The notes under the pieces were generated by a model. It did no database searches. It was not told where the DNA came from and saw only the letters and a list, made by a program, of their open reading frames with translations. Both the position numbers and the translations under genes were made by a program. DNA of 64,000 nucleotides from Fomitopsis serialis (Eukaryota > Basidiomycota > Agaricomycetes > Polyporales > Fomitopsidaceae), in NCBI RefSeq assembly GCF_022376445.1, contig NW_025954965.1, positions 248,001-312,000 on the forward strand, in the 5' to 3' direction. Position 1 is the first letter of the stretch. Each line of letters opens with the position of its first letter. Of the stretch, positions 43,401-54,640 are shown piece after piece.

Positions 43401-45257
43401 CATTCTGCACTTTGCCCGCAAGCGAGTCGATCTTGGTCACTGTCTCGTCGTTGAACTGGTACCACGACTGGGTCCTTCGTACATCAATGTCAAGACGAGG
43501 GGGCGGGCTGATGGTGGGCATACACTCACTGAACGTCGAATACTTGCGCTTCGTAATGCCCATGATAGGCACTGGCTCCTTTGTGCAACAAGATACCCCG
43601 CAGTTGGTACAGATTTTTCTCTTGACCATCGCCCTTCCTCCGACGCTTACGAGGGCCCGACTCCGGTGGACCGAGGAACCTATCCATATCGATGGTAGTC
43701 GGAAAGGATATGTTGTGCTTGCTCTTTTTGCGCTCCATTGTCGAGAGGTCATATACGAAGCGCAACAAAGAGAAATGAAGCACAGAAGGTAGAGAACTAA
43801 GTTCCATGTGTCGTTTGGCATCTTGCAGTCCATCACACCTCGGGCAAGAGTACCTGGAGACATTGAGACACGACCGACGGGACATGAGGTGGCGATGAGG
43901 CCTACTGATTATCCCCGGACATCATCTCGGGTTCGAGTAGAGCACCTAACCGTTCCTCGAGCGTCGAATTGTTCTGCAGATTGCATTAGGCGATTTCCGA
44001 AAGAATCGACCATAACGTATGTACCTTGATGGTGACCTCGAGCTCAAGGAAGTCCGAGCTCCGTTCTGAACGATACTGGCACTCTTGGCACGTGGTGATG
44101 TAGGTATGTTTGCCTTGAAACTAGGTGCCATGAGCAACCGAACATAGACAAGAGCCTAGGTGGTATACTGTACCTGGTTGGCTATCAACGTCTTGAGTGT
44201 TGGGTCAGCCTGTTTCTGAAATTCTGTATCGAGGTGGGCCATGAACAGCTTTGAAAATCTGAACACGTCTGAGAAAGCACAGAAGACGATCATATCCAAG
44301 CACATACTCTTGCGCATCCTGCTGTTCCGTAGTTCTGAGTTTCAGGCTTTCCACCAGTTTGACGGGATTGAAAGCACTCTCGATACCCTCCTGCATTGCT
44401 GCGAAGGTGACTTGTAGCTGGAATATCGGTGAAACCTATTGACAATAAGTCATTGATTGGAGTACCACTACGATCAATTCACCTCTAGGTTGAACTTCTC
44501 GTCCTCGGGCAGTTGACATCGGTATACGCCATTGCGAAAAGGCAGGTCCTGGAACCATACCTACAAATGAAGGTTGAGCCGAGTAGGCATACGCAGTGGA
44601 AGATGATTACTTGAATGTATGCGTTTGCATAGCATGTGGCACCCAGGTTCTAGGGAGACAAAGCCGGTGTTAAGTTCAGCTCAACATTGGATAGCTCATC
44701 CACATACTCTCAAGCCGACTGGATGTCCAGGCCTCCTCGCGTTCTCCGCTGGATTGTCTCCGAGATTGGCAGTTTTCACAAAAGCCTCACGCGCTTTAAC
44801 TAACGGGACGTTGTCACGACTTACAGAGTCTTCACGAGCCAATGCTCTCACCTTCGTCATCCCATTTCTCTTGGCCGAGATAGTTAAGACAGTACGGATT
44901 TGCCTTGCAGACCTTACTGTTACATCTAGGTGCCTCATCGTCCGAGATGACAATGATATCGTCCTCCAGTTCACCCGCTGCCACCTTCCCACCACCGTTA
45001 GAATCGCCTTTCACTGAAGGCGAGGACCTAGGAACGGCGTAGCGATTCAAGCAAAGCGGATGTGAGCTGTTCTCAGAGAAACCACAGGTAGCCAGACGAT
45101 GTTGTTGGGTGATTTGTGACACGTCGGCCACCTCTACGCCCACCCAACCCCAGGCTGAATACACTCTGCTGTCGGTGAGCTTCGCGCGCTTGAGCCGTTC
45201 TCCGGCAGTTAGCCCAGAGTGTGAAGGTGATGTGCGTCGATTCCGTTTCGGCGGCAT
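40484..45257 (-). CDS. USP48-type ubiquitin carboxyl-terminal hydrolase (one apparent -1 frame break)
   Basis: Cysteine deubiquitinase. Twenty-three exons, first 45257-44852, second 44799-44708, last 40851-40484; summed phase is correct to the last exon. The Cys box is GLRNLGATCYANAYIQVWFQ (exons 2-4). The zinc-ribbon cysteines are CQECQYRSERS and YSCPRCDGLQ. The His box is GASAYHGHYEAQVFD, followed by SWYQFNDETVTKI. A DUSP-like region (GYWISKQWLK) and a ubiquitin-like module (MSVKDLKVMLQDELGTPVIS) come later. The end should be a RanBP2-type zinc finger: CPACTF then NALDSAACSVCDTPL, but one base is missing at about 40532-40539. Repaired length 1176; read literally it runs out of frame to a stop at 40453. 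The head (about 120 residues) is basic and acidic low complexity. Confidence 0.9.
40532..40539 (-). other. Frame break in the C-terminal zinc finger of the ubiquitin protease
   Basis: CPACTF is in one frame and NALDSAACSVCDTPL-stop is in the next. One added base recreates the four-Cys finger. Confidence 0.7.
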
Positions 45258-45483
45258 GTCAGAGACGGCGACAAACCCGAGCTAGTCGTGTAGGATGTTC
45301 GAGCAGGAGCAAAGCAGGAGTGGATTCCGGCTGGTTCACGCGACGCTCAAGCGCTCAGTGCCTACGGGCGCTTAGCTCTTGGCGGTTGCTTTAGATCTCA
45401 GATCGAGATCCGTTCAAGCATCCCCGAAGATTTCGGTCCAGGCGCAGACCGCACCGCGACCCTCTTCTCCTCAACCTCCCACC
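45258..45483. promoter_or_regulatory. Divergent promoter, ubiquitin protease / BUD23
   Basis: 226 bp separates the start codons. No TATA box is obvious. Confidence 0.6.
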
Positions 45484-46597
45484 ATGTCTCGTCCAGAGCT
45501 GCAAGCACCGCCGGAAATTGTAGGCATATGCAAAGACACTTACGTCCTGTAAACAAGCTAACCTCGCCCTTGTTGCCAGTATTATGGCGACACAGAAGCC
45601 AAAAAGTACACCAACAAGTGCGTCAAGTCTTGCTTTCCGACAGAGAACCGAATCTCATCTCACCACAGCTCTCGTATCCAGCAGATTCAAGCCGATATGA
45701 CGTATCGTGCTTTGGAACTACTCAGCCTGCCTCCTGACCAACCCGCCTTCCTACTGGACATCGGATGCGGCTCTGGGCTCTCAGGTGAGATTTTGGACGA
45801 GCAAGGCCATCTGTGGGTGGGCGTAGACGTTGCACCGAGCATGCTAGGTTCGATGATGTTCTCAATTATCTCCTCTTTCGCTTTACTTACAATATATAGA
45901 GGTTGCGCTTGAACGGGAGGTAGAGGGCGATCTATTTCTGCAAGACATTGGTCAAGGCTTTGGTTTCCGACCTGGTAGCTTTGATGGCGCAATTAGGTTC
46001 GTGCTTGCTGCACATGTGTCATTCCTTCTAACAATGCTTTAGCGTATCGGTCATTCAATGGCTACTGAATGCCGAAACGTCCCACCCAACGTCCTCTCCC
46101 CCGCACCGCCTCACACGCTTCTTCACGACACTCCATGCAGCACTACGTAATCCGTCTCGTGCAGTCCTTCAATTTTATCCGACTTCAGACGACCAAGTAC
46201 AATTGATTACTTCGATAGCGCAGAAGGCAGGATTCGGTGGTGGTGTGGTAGTGGACTATCCCAACTCCAACAAGGCACGGAAGGTCTTTCTCTGTCTTTT
46301 CGTAGGAGGAGGCGGTGGTGCGCAACAAGTCCCGAAAGGTCTGGAGGCGGAAGAGGAAGATGGCCAGGCTCGGTTCGAGGCCTCAAGACAACGTCAGCGA
46401 AAGCGAGATAAGAACGGCAAACGGAAAAGTATCAAAGACAAAGATTGGATCCTTCGAAAAAAGGAGGTATGTTGGGCCTCCAGACTGTACGGTGATGACA
46501 GCTTATCCAATCATGCCAGCTATACCGACGGAGGGGCAAGGAAGATGTCCCTCGCGACTCAAAGTACACGGGTCGCAAGCGGAAAGCGGTCTTCTAG
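45484..46597 (+). CDS. BUD23: 18S rRNA (guanine-N7) methyltransferase BUD23
   Basis: SAM-dependent enzyme that methylates a guanine of 18S rRNA during 40S maturation, with partner Trm112. Six exons (45484-45519, 45580-45617, 45669-45847, 45900-45996, 46043-46466, 46520-46597) give 283 residues. Start MSRPELQAPPEIYYGDTEAK as in the family. SAM motif I is LLDIGCGSGLSGEILDE, then VGVDVAPSMLEVALERE, GDLFLQDIGQGFGFRPGSFD, ISVSVIQWLL, VLQFYPTSDDQVQLITSIAQ and GGGVVVDYPNSNKARKVFLC. The C-terminal block is basic (RQRQRKRDKNGKRKSIKDKD, KYTGRKRKAVF), a nuclear/nucleolar signal. No frame break. Confidence 0.95.
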
Positions 46598-47025
46598 TCA
46601 GCAGATGTCTATCTGGATTTCCTTCGAGTGCTAGGGTCATTTTCGCAATTGAGCTTGTCCACAAATACACGTGGTTGACGGCAGCCCGGGCACGCAGTAC
46701 AGTGTGCGCTCGTCAGCGCTGTGCTTTTAACAGGGAATATATACTTGAACATGAATAAATGCGTCAAAGATATCGCTCTGACTAGTACAGCGTCGTGCTT
46801 GTTCACACACCGTCTATTGCGGCACTGTACGGAATGTCGGCCCACGGAGACCCGGGAGAAATTCTTTATCAGGCTAATCTTGCGGTCACCTGCGGTAGCT
46901 ACGAGTGGTTTACCAAACGGGACAGGAGCATAAAAGTAAGTGATCGCAGATTGTCGACATTCGCGCGCTCTGTACCGTTCCCTCACAGCTCTCAACCTCG
47001 TGCTGGAAGGCCTCCTGGTGACAAC
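46598..47025. other. Intergenic region or unresolved 5' part of the next gene
   Basis: A plus-strand frame from 46834 (MSAHGDPGEILYQANLAVTC) might be an upstream exon of the next gene, but no splice chain is convincing. Confidence 0.4.
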
Positions 47026-48228
47026 ATGTTGGTGGACGAATCACCGCTTCTTGGTACACTATGCTGCATTATACGTAATGTGATAGTGCTGACCACCTAT
47101 GTCACCATCCAGATCTCAAAATCAAGAGGCCACGGCAGATAGCCCAATCGGCCGCCTGGAGCAGAACCGGGCATAACACGCTCAGGTCGCAGATGAACAT
47201 GAGCGCAGAAGACTTCGACACATTCGTTGTACGTCATGACGCTCCGGTCTGCAGCGTCCGAAACATGTTCATAACACTTCTTAGAATATTATCAATGAAT
47301 CTGTTGACAATCATCTCGATGTCTCGCTCCCGTGGACTCAGCAGTCCGCTGACGCAAAGTCCGCGCACATCAGTGAGGTAACATCACACCCGTAATCTTT
47401 CTTGGAGTTCTTCAGCTCACGGGCGGGGCCTACAGGTGGCTCAACGCTGCACTCTGATGGACAAATATGATGGCTATTGGCCGGTCGAGGCATACACCAC
47501 GAAGTTTGCCAAGTTGGCGAGTAGGCAGTCCAGCAAGCCAGCAAGCACACAAGACAAGGTTTGCCCTATGAGCCTCTCGTAGCTGAATGCTTGTTGATAA
47601 CTGTTTTAGTCTGGGTCTTCCCAGATCATTCGCGTCGTCGGCAAGGGACACCGCAGTGAACCCATCCGCAAGGAGCCCAGTCGTAAGGAGCCAGTCACAA
47701 GGCCTCTTCCGTCAAGAACCACGCCTCCGCGAAACAGAAACCAACGTCATCGCCTGCAGTGATCCGCACCAAGTCTAGACGGTTCTATGCCGGGGTATGT
47801 CCCGTCAAGATCAAGCGCAATTCTTCTTCTCCACCTCCACGGAGGTATGTGAATCATCAAACGTACTCTTGACCGGCTAAGCCTACATTATCCATCGGCA
47901 GATCGATTTCCACAGTTTGTCGCCGGTCAGCGACGACTCGATATCGGCTCAGCCCCAGCCATTCAAGCGCAACGTAGCACCACGCCCCCCTTCCGTTCAG
48001 ATGGGCGACTTCGAAGCAATCCGCAAGTTCCTTGCGTCACTCAGCCTGCCGCTGATTGAACTGCTACCACGGTTCGTCGAGCTGGGGATATACAATGAGG
48101 ACAGGCTGCATTTGCTAGCCGCCAGCCCGGCCAAAGATAGGTATATGGTCATTAGTGAGCTTGACTTGGACCCCATGTCATCTATGGTACTTAGGAGAGG
48201 CCTGCTGGATTTGAATGCGCAGCTATGA
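47026..48228 (+). CDS. Unrecognised protein with C-terminal SAM-like helical domain (one apparent -1 frame break)
   Basis: Not recognised. Six exons (47026-47074, 47113-47228, 47285-47377, 47436-47558, 47610-47794, 47902-48228) join in phase if one base is added near 47700, giving about 297 residues. Visible: basic start (HLKIKRPRQIAQSAAWSRTG), SAEDFDTFVNIINESVDNHL, MDKYDGYWPVEAYTTKFAKL, a long basic Ser/Lys/Pro linker, and the C-terminal region VQMGDFEAIRKFLASLSLPL to SSMVLRRGLLDL, which has the length and hydrophobic pattern of a SAM domain. The start is uncertain; exons further upstream are possible. Converges on Ran. Confidence 0.55.
47695..47706 (+). other. Frame break in exon 5 of the SAM-like gene
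   Basis: The frame ending KEPSRKEPVTR must move by -1 to SSVKNHASAKQKP. One extra G in AAGGCC does this and makes the exon length fit the flanking phases. Confidence 0.5.
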
Positions 48229-48669
48229 AGGCGCACTGAAGACATTAATCGAATGTATCGCTATCCTGACATGTACTATATCTATATTTACCTCCCTCTG
48301 CTGAGCTATGATGTAACGAACTGCGAATATACACGTAGCGCGTCCGACCACTAGTACTGGGTGGCTGCAACAATTCGACTTATGCGTCCTAAAGTCTGCA
48401 TACAGAGCTCCTGCATCATGATTCACCTCCCCTCAATTGATTCTACAAAGATTCGATTCGATACACATGCTTCGATCAACCTCCGTACGTTAGTGACATG
48501 ACGCTCTCTGCGATTGGCATACACGATTATTCATAACAGTGGTGTCGTAACGGAAGACGATTCTCGGGGTAGCAGATTGCAATGTAATGTGTATATGGAA
48601 CAGTATGGATCACAAAATGTGTGAGCGATAAGCCAGGGTGAAGCGATGAGAAAAGCGTATTCGTTATGC
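48229..48669. other. Convergent intergenic region
   Basis: 3' flanks of the SAM-like gene and Ran. No gene is visible. Confidence 0.55.
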
Positions 48670-49770
48670 TTAGAAGTCGTCGTCTTCTTCCGGGAGAGGG
48701 ACAGCCTCGGCCTAGACCACTAATCAATCGTTTATCAGACAAGGTCACAATAGAACGTACCTGTGCAAGCTCCTTCTGGTACTGCTCCATGAGAGCGGGG
48801 TCAACCTGGACCTCAGCCGGTGCGAGAGCGGGTGCGGCAACGAACTCCAACGCCGGGTTACTGGGCGAAATAAAGTTGGCATAAAGACATCAATGCGATT
48901 GAGCCAAACTTACCCAACAAGCTTCCTCGCAAGCCAAAGGAAGGGCTTTTCGAAGTTGTAGTTGGACTTCGCGGAGATCTCGAAGTACTGGATGTTCTTC
49001 TTCCGGTGGAAGGTGACCTGACCAGTCTTTACTTTCCGCTCCTGCAAGATCACGCGCAGTCAGCCACAGCAGCGGCACAATGATTCATCTGCAACGCACC
49101 TTCACGTCGACCTTGTTACCGCAAAGCACGATCGGGATGTTCTCGCAAACACGCTCAAGATCGCGGTGCCAGTTGGGCACATTCTTGTACGTGATGCGAG
49201 AGGTAACATCGAACATGATGATACCGCACTGGCCCTGGATGTAGTAGCCATCACGGAGACCACCGAACTTCTCCTGCCCGGCAGTGTCCCAGACGTTGAA
49301 GCAGATCGTGCCGAAGTTGGTGGAGAAGGACAGAGGGTGCACCTCGACACCGAGAGTGGCTGCATGGTGTGGCGCGTGAGCGACGACGACGACGATACAC
49401 ACCTCGCACGCATCGAGCTATCGCGACATACCGATGTACTTCTTCTCGAATTCACCCGTCAAGTGGCGCTATGGGGTGGATAGATCAGTACGCGATCAGA
49501 CAGGCTAACGGACAAACGCGTCCCACATACCTTGACGAAAGTGGTCTTTCCAGTACCTCCATCGCCAACTGCAGTCCATCAGAGTTCATCGCGCAGTGAG
49601 GCAAGGTCCGGGATGTTAGAGGAGGCGAAGGGGACACAAAGAACGCGAATGGTGAGTGTCGATCGAGAAAACGCGTCAAACACAACGGGTCAGAAAGCGC
49701 GTAGGCCACTGGGCGATCGAAGCGTACCAAGCACAAGCTTGAAAGTAGGGATCGTAGACTGATCGGCCAT
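48670..49770 (-). CDS. GSP1: Ran GTPase (GSP1)
   Basis: Nuclear transport GTPase. Seven exons (49770-49728, 49568-49531, 49468-49432, 49359-49100, 49041-48914, 48860-48761, 48711-48670) give 215 residues, the normal Ran length. P-loop [12 protein letters not shown], switch I region TLGVEVHPL, switch [23 protein letters not shown]4 motif CGNKVDVK, G5 [20 protein letters not shown], and the acidic C-terminal switch ending EEDDDF, which marks Ran and excludes other Ras-family GTPases. Start [14 protein letters not shown] fits. No frame break. Confidence 0.97.
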
Positions 49771-51771
49771 GGTTTTGCGAGGACGGGGGAGATATAGAGG
49801 AGGATGGGAGTAGAAGAAAGAGGAGGGTGGTGGTCCTGAGTGAAAACGCGAACGCAAAGAATCTGGCAGGTCTTTGGGATTAGATAAGTGAGTTACGTAA
49901 GCATGCGTTCATCCCTCGACACTTTCCGCTCAAAATGGAAGTTGTGTGCTTTGTGAAATCCTACTTATACTCCTTGCTCACTCGCAATGGTCGATGTAAG
50001 GGTACGAAGTGGGTCGGGTAGACGGCAATATTCATCAACGTACGGCGTAGTATTGAGTACATAGCTTCGAGAGACATGACTCGAGCGATGCGTGCTAGTG
50101 CTAAGTAACGTCGCCGTTTATAGCTGGGGCGGGCAATTAAAGGCACAGCGTTTTGTTCCCTTCGATTGAGTGTCGTAACACGGAAGGACGGCGACGCTGC
50201 TCGCGACGCGTCTGCAATTGTGACGGCGACATCCCGAGCAAGGAAATCATTTGTCGCTCTCGATGGTACCTAGTTCAACAGCAGGATCATCTGAGCAGCA
50301 CATGGGATCTACGCCGCATGTACATTTGTCGCGATGAGCGCAACATCGGTGACCATTTGTACGACCGTGCCTAGCAATCCTAGTCATCTTAGGTCGACAA
50401 GCAGATGCCTAGAGGGGCAGCATTAGGCTAATTGATCACGGGAGAGAGCGACGACCAGTAGCAAGCCCATCGCAGACTGCAAGCGGTCTCGGTGCGCTGG
50501 GTTGGGCCCGTAGGGGACAGAGCTTGCGGCGCTAGTTGTTGAGTCGAGCTGACCGAGACTGACAGCGCGTACCTTGAAACAACGAAGTTTTCCGCTACAT
50601 ACAACATCTACGACGATGCGGTGCCTGTATTGCGCAAGGACGTCACGCACCCATACTCGCTGAGGGAGTTCGCGGGCGACACGCAGGAGTACCAGTGGAA
50701 GATGAATGGCAAGAAGAGTGCTCCCCGGCGAGTAAGCGAGAGCCGTGGATTAACAGCGTCTCTTCATGAAGACCATGACGAGCCGGGAGCTTGAGAAGGG
50801 TGGGTACAGGACGCATCCTTGGCCACCAAGCGGACACCATCCGACAGCGCTATGAGCGCTGGTCCATTTAGATGATCATACAAAGCTATCGGATTGACTG
50901 TCCGAGGGCGTCAGTTTCTCTGTAAAAACTGCGGTCAGTGCTCACCCTGAATATTTGAATGCCTGGCATATGGCAGTTCGGGATTTGTAACTCTGGAGGG
51001 CTCCCCTGGTCCTATTATCATTTTCTCAAGGGGAAGGAGCACCATAGTCCGAGCTTCCTTGTTGCAAACAGTGCTGCGACGCGAGAATTGCAAGTACCCA
51101 GAGACAGACAGACCAGAGATGTAAGTAATGAGGATGGTTGTCGCCGGTGGTTGTGGCATATAGTCGGTGGGCTATACATAAATGGCAACGATCTCCCTAA
51201 TTATCCCAGGATCTCATCCAGATAACGTGATCGAGGAGGAGGCCCGTTCCTACCGGACAGAGAGCGGGTTGCACTCATCTTCGGCCTCGCACACGCAAGC
51301 CTACGGCTCGGACTCCTGAGTCAGCTGCCTTGCTGACTAGGCGTCGAGCGCGCAGCTCGGCCGCGTTCTGTGGGCCAGGGTGCATATACGACTGCAGACG
51401 ACGGCGCAAGGGGAAAGCGAAAGCGCGTTTTGAGCACGTTCGGTGAAATCAGTCAGCTTGCGCAGATGGTGGCTTCAGTTGAAAGCAGATAGAACACAAG
51501 CGCCCGGCATCCCCGGCGCCTGATCGGGACGATGCCTCGGCCCGGCAGGAGGGTTCTCGACGGGCCAATGAGGGGGCGGCGGCATGCCGGCAGAATGTTG
51601 CTGGAAGAGCTTGTGGGGGCTCCGCTTACTTTTGGCCGGCAAATATATGGTATGCATCCGCAGGATGCGCGGGGCGTGTGTCCCCAGGCGTCCCTCAGTC
51701 GCGCTCTGTCTGCCCCCAGGCTTGTCCGGAATCCTCTACGTTCACTAGGTTCCTAGACTCGTTCCACAGCC
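49771..51771. other. Intergenic region, 2 kb
   Basis: Promoters of Ran and the MFS exporter. Apart from the orphan frame at 50538-50790, I see only short frames without motifs. Confidence 0.5.
50538..50790 (+). pseudogene. Orphan open frame, possible gene relic
   Basis: Open frame of about 84 codons without an ATG at its start, reading YLETTKFSATYNIYDDAVPV, LRKDVTHPYSLREFAGDTQE, YQWKMNGKK. Composition looks like real protein, but no flanking exons or start could be found, so it may be a remnant. Family not recognised. Confidence 0.3.
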
Positions 51772-54640
51772 ATGGCCCAGCAAGCAGCCACCGTAAGCGA
51801 GAAGGGAGGGCGAGAAGACCCGCCTACCTCCCCGACGAGCGTAGAGTCAGGGAAGAAGACGAAGCCGGATTGGAGGGCAAATGAACAGCAGGTTCTGCCA
51901 GAAAACAAGCTGCCTATCGTATTTTTCGGCCTGATGGCTTCTGTATTCCTTTCTGCACTCGATCAAGTGAGTGCTGCCCCCCGATGTCATGAGAGTTTAC
52001 TAAAGTCGTCCAGACAATTGTGTCCACCGCCTTGCCTACCATTGTCGAGAAAATAGGTGGAGGAAGTGAATATGGATGGGTTGGAAGGTACAGGGTTCAT
52101 GAATGGTAGGATAATTGTGCACTGACCCGCTCACATTGAACAGTGCATATTTGCTTGCGGCCGCTGCTCTCTCGACTGTCTACGGAAAGCTCTCAGATAT
52201 TGTCGGTTCGTATTGTCTAACAAGGTACTCAGCGCATCGTCTAACCCTTACCAGGCCGGAAACCCGTACTGTTCGGCTCGATCCTGATTTTCCTGGTCAG
52301 TGCCGTCCTGCACCGCCCGCATGTATAAACTACCTACTGAAGATGAACTGCTCACAGATCGGCTCCGCGCTATGTGGTGCCGCACAGAACATGACCTGGC
52401 TTGTCGTCTGCCGTGCCGTCCAAGGTATCGGAGGTGGTGGCATCATGCAGCTCGTGCAGATCACTATTTCAGACATTGTGTCACTCCGAGAGTAAGTGGC
52501 TTGCACTCACTTGTATTTGGCGTGGTTCACAGTTGTCTAGCCGAGGGAAATACGCAGGTCTCATCGGAGCAACTTGGGGAATTGCGAGGTAAGGCAAACC
52601 TCTGGTAAGGGGCTTCTTGTCCACTGACGCATGTCCGGATGTTAGTGTCATAGGACCCCTTCTTGGTGGAGTGCGTGATATCCTTTCTGGCATTCGGGCG
52701 CGGCCGTATCTGACGAACATATCCTAAGGTGTTTGCAGAGCACGTTTCGTGGAGATGGTGAGTTACCCACCATTCCAGAGAAACACGGCCTTGACTGACC
52801 AAATCCCTCGAACAGGTGCTTCTTCATCAATCTGTAAGGACCCAAGCAGTATGCAGAGCTCACCTTCTGATCGTAGCGAACCATAGGCCAACCGGTGGAG
52901 TGGCGTTCGGCATCCTGTACTTCTTCCTGAACCTGAATCCACACCACGGCAAGCCGTTCCGCGAACATGTCCGGGAATTCGACTTCGTCGGCCTCATCCT
53001 GATCATCGGCGGGGTTGTGTGCATTCTCATCGGCTTCAACTATAGCGAGAACTCCTGTGAGTCATCGCTGTGATTTTTAATGTTCCTATCTAATGGAGTC
53101 CTTCGGAGAAGGGGATTCTGCTGCGGCCATCGCGCCGTTGGTGATAGGCGTCGTCCTGCTGCTACTCGCCGTTGTGAATGAGATATTCACGCCGAGGTCA
53201 CCCATCGTCCCCCCACGCCTCTTCAGAGTAAGCTTTGATCATGGTGTTTAATGGCTCAAGCAGTTGATAATTATTTACGATCTTCCTGTTAGGTACGAAC
53301 AACCGCCTTCATTTCCATCTCCGTCTTCATACACGCCATAGCCTTCTTCAGTGGTACATTCTACCTGCCTGTATATTATCAGGTACTGGGTGCATCGGCC
53401 ACGATGTCTGGCGTTAGGTGTGTATTGACAGACTCACCTGCCAGTATGTCACTGCTTACAGTCGAGCGCAGGATGCTTCCCTTTTCACTCGGGGCGTCAA
53501 TCATGTCTGTGGTCTCCGGCCAAATCGTCGCGAGGACTGGCCGCTGGAGACCCGTGATGTGGGTCGCATGGGCCATGTTTACCCTGGGCTACGGCCTCAT
53601 GATCATGCTCAGCGAGTCGTCGTCAAAGTAGGTATACAGCTCCACGCCCCAGCCGCTTGCTGACACGGGCAACCGTCCATCATATTTATAGCGGCGTCAA
53701 GGAGGCCATCCCGCTCATTGGTGCCCTCGGCCTGGGCTGCCTGTTCCAGGTAAGGAGGCTGCTGCCAGTCGCCCGATGCATGAACGCTGATTTCCGGCCT
53801 CTCGCAGACGCCATTAATCGGCTTGCAGGCAGCGATGCCGCTCAAGGACATGGCGACGACCACGGCGACCTTCGGCTTCCTCAGGTGCGGACTTCGGCTT
53901 CCCTCGCCCCTCCCACAGCGCGCGCGCTCCGAATGCGCCTTACTGACAGATCGGTTTCGCAGGTTGCTCGGCGGATCTATGGGCGTCACGATTGGCGACG
54001 CGATCCTCTCAGGGGTGCGTGTAACTTTCGTTGCGTCACTGAGGCGCTGTGCTGATGGTGGTGTGGGCGGATTGGAATAGGTGTTGCAACGGAAGGTCAA
54101 GAACATCCCGGGGCTGGACATCAACACGTCGGCGTCGAACCTGAACCAGTTCGTCCCGCAGATTCAGTCGATATCCGTGAGTGACGATGTGGAGGCTTGT
54201 CCCGCCGTCCTGAAGTTCACGTTCTGTCTTAGGATGTAACGACCCGCATCGCCCTCATGAAGGCATATTGCGAGGCCATCAGCACGATCTGGATCGTTGA
54301 CACACCAATCATTGGTGTCGGTTTCATCCTAGGTGATCGCGCTCCTCCGTTCTGCGTTCTGCGCGAGTTCCTGACAGTTTCGCTCGCAGTCTTGTTTTTG
54401 CGCGGCTACACGCTCAAGCGGAACGTCGTCCGCGGCGGCCAACAGCCAAGCACAGCCGACGTCGAGAAGGGTCAGGCGGAGGCCGTCGCGGAAGGCAACC
54501 CAGGCGACATGGCGATCGACCCGTCCGCCGGCGACGACGGCGCGACCCAGGAGAGGACACAGACGTCCATCTCAAGAGAGGACACGCGCACCATTGCGGG
54601 TGGCGAGGAGGTCGGCCGGAAGGAAAGCGAAAAGCAGTAA
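51772..54640 (+). CDS. MFS multidrug exporter, 14-TM (DHA2) type
   Basis: Plasma-membrane proton antiporter for drugs or toxic metabolites. Nineteen exons, first 51772-51966, last 54390-54640, all in phase, give 608 residues. The N-terminal cytosolic head of about 45 residues is followed by the D1 motif DQTIVSTALPTIVEKIGG, motif A GKLSDIVGRK, motif B RAVQGIGGGGIMQL and the antiporter motif C as GPLLGG. Later helices include FDFVGLILIIGGVVCILIGF, RTTAFISISVFIHAIAFFSG and SLGASIMSVVSGQIVARTGR. The tail of about 85 residues is acidic and hydrophilic. Exon 9 is 18 nt. Exon 11 begins at 53112 (acceptor GAAG); the nearer GGAG would break the frame. Substrate unknown. No co-regulated metabolite genes are nearby. 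Confidence 0.9.

Noticed and set aside
53056..53112. Suspected frame break in the MFS exporter
   Set aside because: Resolved by using acceptor GAAG at 53111, which gives NSWDSAAAIAPLVIG in phase.
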